Positions 37,411 to 38,443 of a stretch of 38,443 nucleotides of DNA are shown one piece after another. The stretch spans positions 1-38,443 of the forward strand of contig JAMCPS010000172.1 of assembly GCA_023379705.1 (NCBI GenBank), given 5' to 3'. The DNA comes from Campylobacterota bacterium (GTDB lineage Bacteria > Campylobacterota > Campylobacteria > Campylobacterales > Sulfurimonadaceae). The position numbers and the translations under genes were made by a program. Below the pieces are notes generated by a model. It saw only the letters and a program-made list of their open reading frames with translations, did no database searches and had not been told where the DNA came from. Each line of letters begins with the position of its first letter. The first letter of the stretch is position 1.

Positions 37411-37746
37411 TTACCCGATAACTTCTACAATCCCCGTCTCGTTACTCAAAATCATCGATTGAATCTGCATTGCATGCCGTAGGAGAAGCTCCGCGTTTTT
37501 ATCAACAGAACTATTTCCTGAACGAAGCCAAATAATATGAGGGGGAAATCCGTGATAGGTGGTGAGATCATTGAAATCGGAATCTTTGGTCACAATGACG
37601 AAGCCATTGGTTTTGGCAAATTCCCAAACGTTGTAATCAGAAGCTTTATCGAGGTTCAGTGCAGCAACATGTGCAGATTTTGGGAAAGCATCACTCACTT
37701 TCGCGACCAATCTATAGGAGAGATTCTGATCAAACAAAAGCTTCAT
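37411..37746 (-). CDS. DUF5615 family PIN-like protein (putative toxin)
   Basis: 111 aa; 'MKLLFDQNLSYRLV', 'NGFVIVTKDSDFNDL', 'IIWLRSGN' typical of DUF5615; overlaps the DUF433 gene by 4 bp. Confidence 0.88.
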   Translation of the reverse strand: MKLLFDQNLSYRLVAKVSDAFPKSAHVAALNLDKASDYNVWEFAKTNGFVIVTKDSDFNDLTTYHGFPPHIIWLRSGNSSVDKNAELLLRHAMQIQSMILSNETGIVEVIG

Positions 37747-37967
37747 GCGCAGATGGAAACTTTGTGTTCTTTATCCGCCGTATAGGAAAGTGCCGCAAGA
37801 ATATCCTCTTCATTCAATTCTGGAAAATCTTCGATGATATCGGTCAAACTCATCTTGTTGGCAAGCATATCGAGAATGTCGTACACAGTGATGCGCATAC
37901 CCCTAATTGTTGGTTTACCGGAACGGATTTGCGGGTTGATGGTGATGATGGATTGGTATTCAGCCAT
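37743..37967 (-). CDS. DUF433 family protein (putative antitoxin)
   Basis: 74 aa; 'SIITINPQIRSGKPTIRGMRITVYDILDMLANKMSLTDIIEDFPELNEEDILAALSY' is the DUF433 signature. Confidence 0.92.
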   Translation of the reverse strand: MAEYQSIITINPQIRSGKPTIRGMRITVYDILDMLANKMSLTDIIEDFPELNEEDILAALSYTADKEHKVSICA

Positions 37968-37999
37968 AATGTTTCCTCATGGAAAGTTAAAACATTATA
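37966..37999 (-). promoter_or_regulatory. Promoter/operator candidate of the DUF433-DUF5615 operon
   Basis: Minus-strand TATAAT at 37994-37999; 9-bp inverted repeat ATAATGTTT (37966-37974)/AAACATTAT (37990-37998) with TTTCC-N4-GGAAA (37972-37985) nested inside. Confidence 0.5.
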
Positions 38000-38060
38000 A
38001 CAAATATTTCGTGATACTTTCCCACACACTATTTATAGGTACTTTGAGGACTTACTTTGT

Positions 38061-38443
38061 TCACGGCAACAGCGGCAATCCAAGTTCTTTTAAAAACTTA
38101 TTATGTTCGTTTGTATATTTAACTATCTCTTCTTCAAAATTTACCAGTTTTTCATTCTCTTTTTTTAAATCTATTTTTTTCTCATCTTTAGCTGTACTTA
38201 TGTATCTTGATATATTGAGATTATATCCCTCTTCTTCGATCCGTTCGAGAGATATTCGTTTAGAGTACCTATCTTCTTCTGTTCTGTATTTATACGTGTT
38301 GACTATCTTCTCAATGTCGTTAGGTTCGCCGTTTTCTCCTACACGTAAACGGTTTTGACGCTTACCTTTGGCGTAATGCTCACTAGCATTGATAAATAAC
38401 ACGTCATCAGACAATTTACATCGCTTAAGTACCAAGATACATA
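38061..38443 (-). CDS. hsdM: Type I restriction-modification DNA methyltransferase subunit HsdM, C-terminal part (truncated by window edge)
   Basis: Frame open to the window end; '(C)ILVLKRCKLSDDVLFINASEHYAKGKRQNRL...EEEGYNLNISRYIST' is characteristic of N6-adenine MTase HsdM C-termini. Confidence 0.85.
   Translation of the reverse strand, partial: CILVLKRCKLSDDVLFINASEHYAKGKRQNRLRVGENGEPNDIEKIVNTYKYRTEEDRYSKRISLERIEEEGYNLNISRYISTAKDEKKIDLKKENEKLVNFEEEIVKYTNEHNKFLKELGLPLLP

Noticed and set aside
37834-38358. 174-aa plus-strand ORF
   Set aside because: Runs antisense across the DUF433 gene and hsdM; Ser/Phe-rich shadow translation.
1-38443. CRISPR arrays, tRNA/rRNA genes, IS elements
   Set aside because: No regularly spaced repeats, tRNA-like cloverleaf, rRNA segments or transposase ORFs noticed on reading; no computational search was possible.

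Overview
The window looks like a chromosomal segment of a Campylobacterota (Sulfurimonas/Sulfuricurvum-type) bacterium. This is inferred from gene content and protein character, not from a database search. Most of it (about 9.6-37.4 kb) is housekeeping: HIT hydrolase, murF, alpha/beta hydrolase, ddl, ruvA, fapA/DUF342, murJ, cysS, an MsbA-like ABC exporter, pyrD, M16 peptidase, dapA, fabL-like ENR, pgsA, rseP, yggS, two tandem GGDEF-EAL proteins, an OprD-like porin, ppsA, a FlgS-like histidine kinase and an M18 aminopeptidase. The right edge carries a DUF433/DUF5615 toxin-antitoxin-like pair and the C-terminus of a type I R-M HsdM. The main novelty candidate is a compact seven-gene minus-strand operon at 397-9463, facing the C-terminus of a BcsQ-like ATPase. 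It seems to combine a Pga-like exopolysaccharide core with Bcs-like accessory proteins. The Pga-like part is a PilZ-less GT2 synthase, a TPR/beta-barrel exporter, a CE4 deacetylase and a separate glycosidase-like protein. The Bcs-like part is a BcsE-like NTPase-REC-GGDEF* protein with an RxxD I-site-like motif, a BcsD-like protein, a BcsF/PgaD-like one-TM protein, and BcsQ nearby. No recognisable BcsA (with PilZ) or BcsB is present in the window. All homology statements come from reading motifs by eye.
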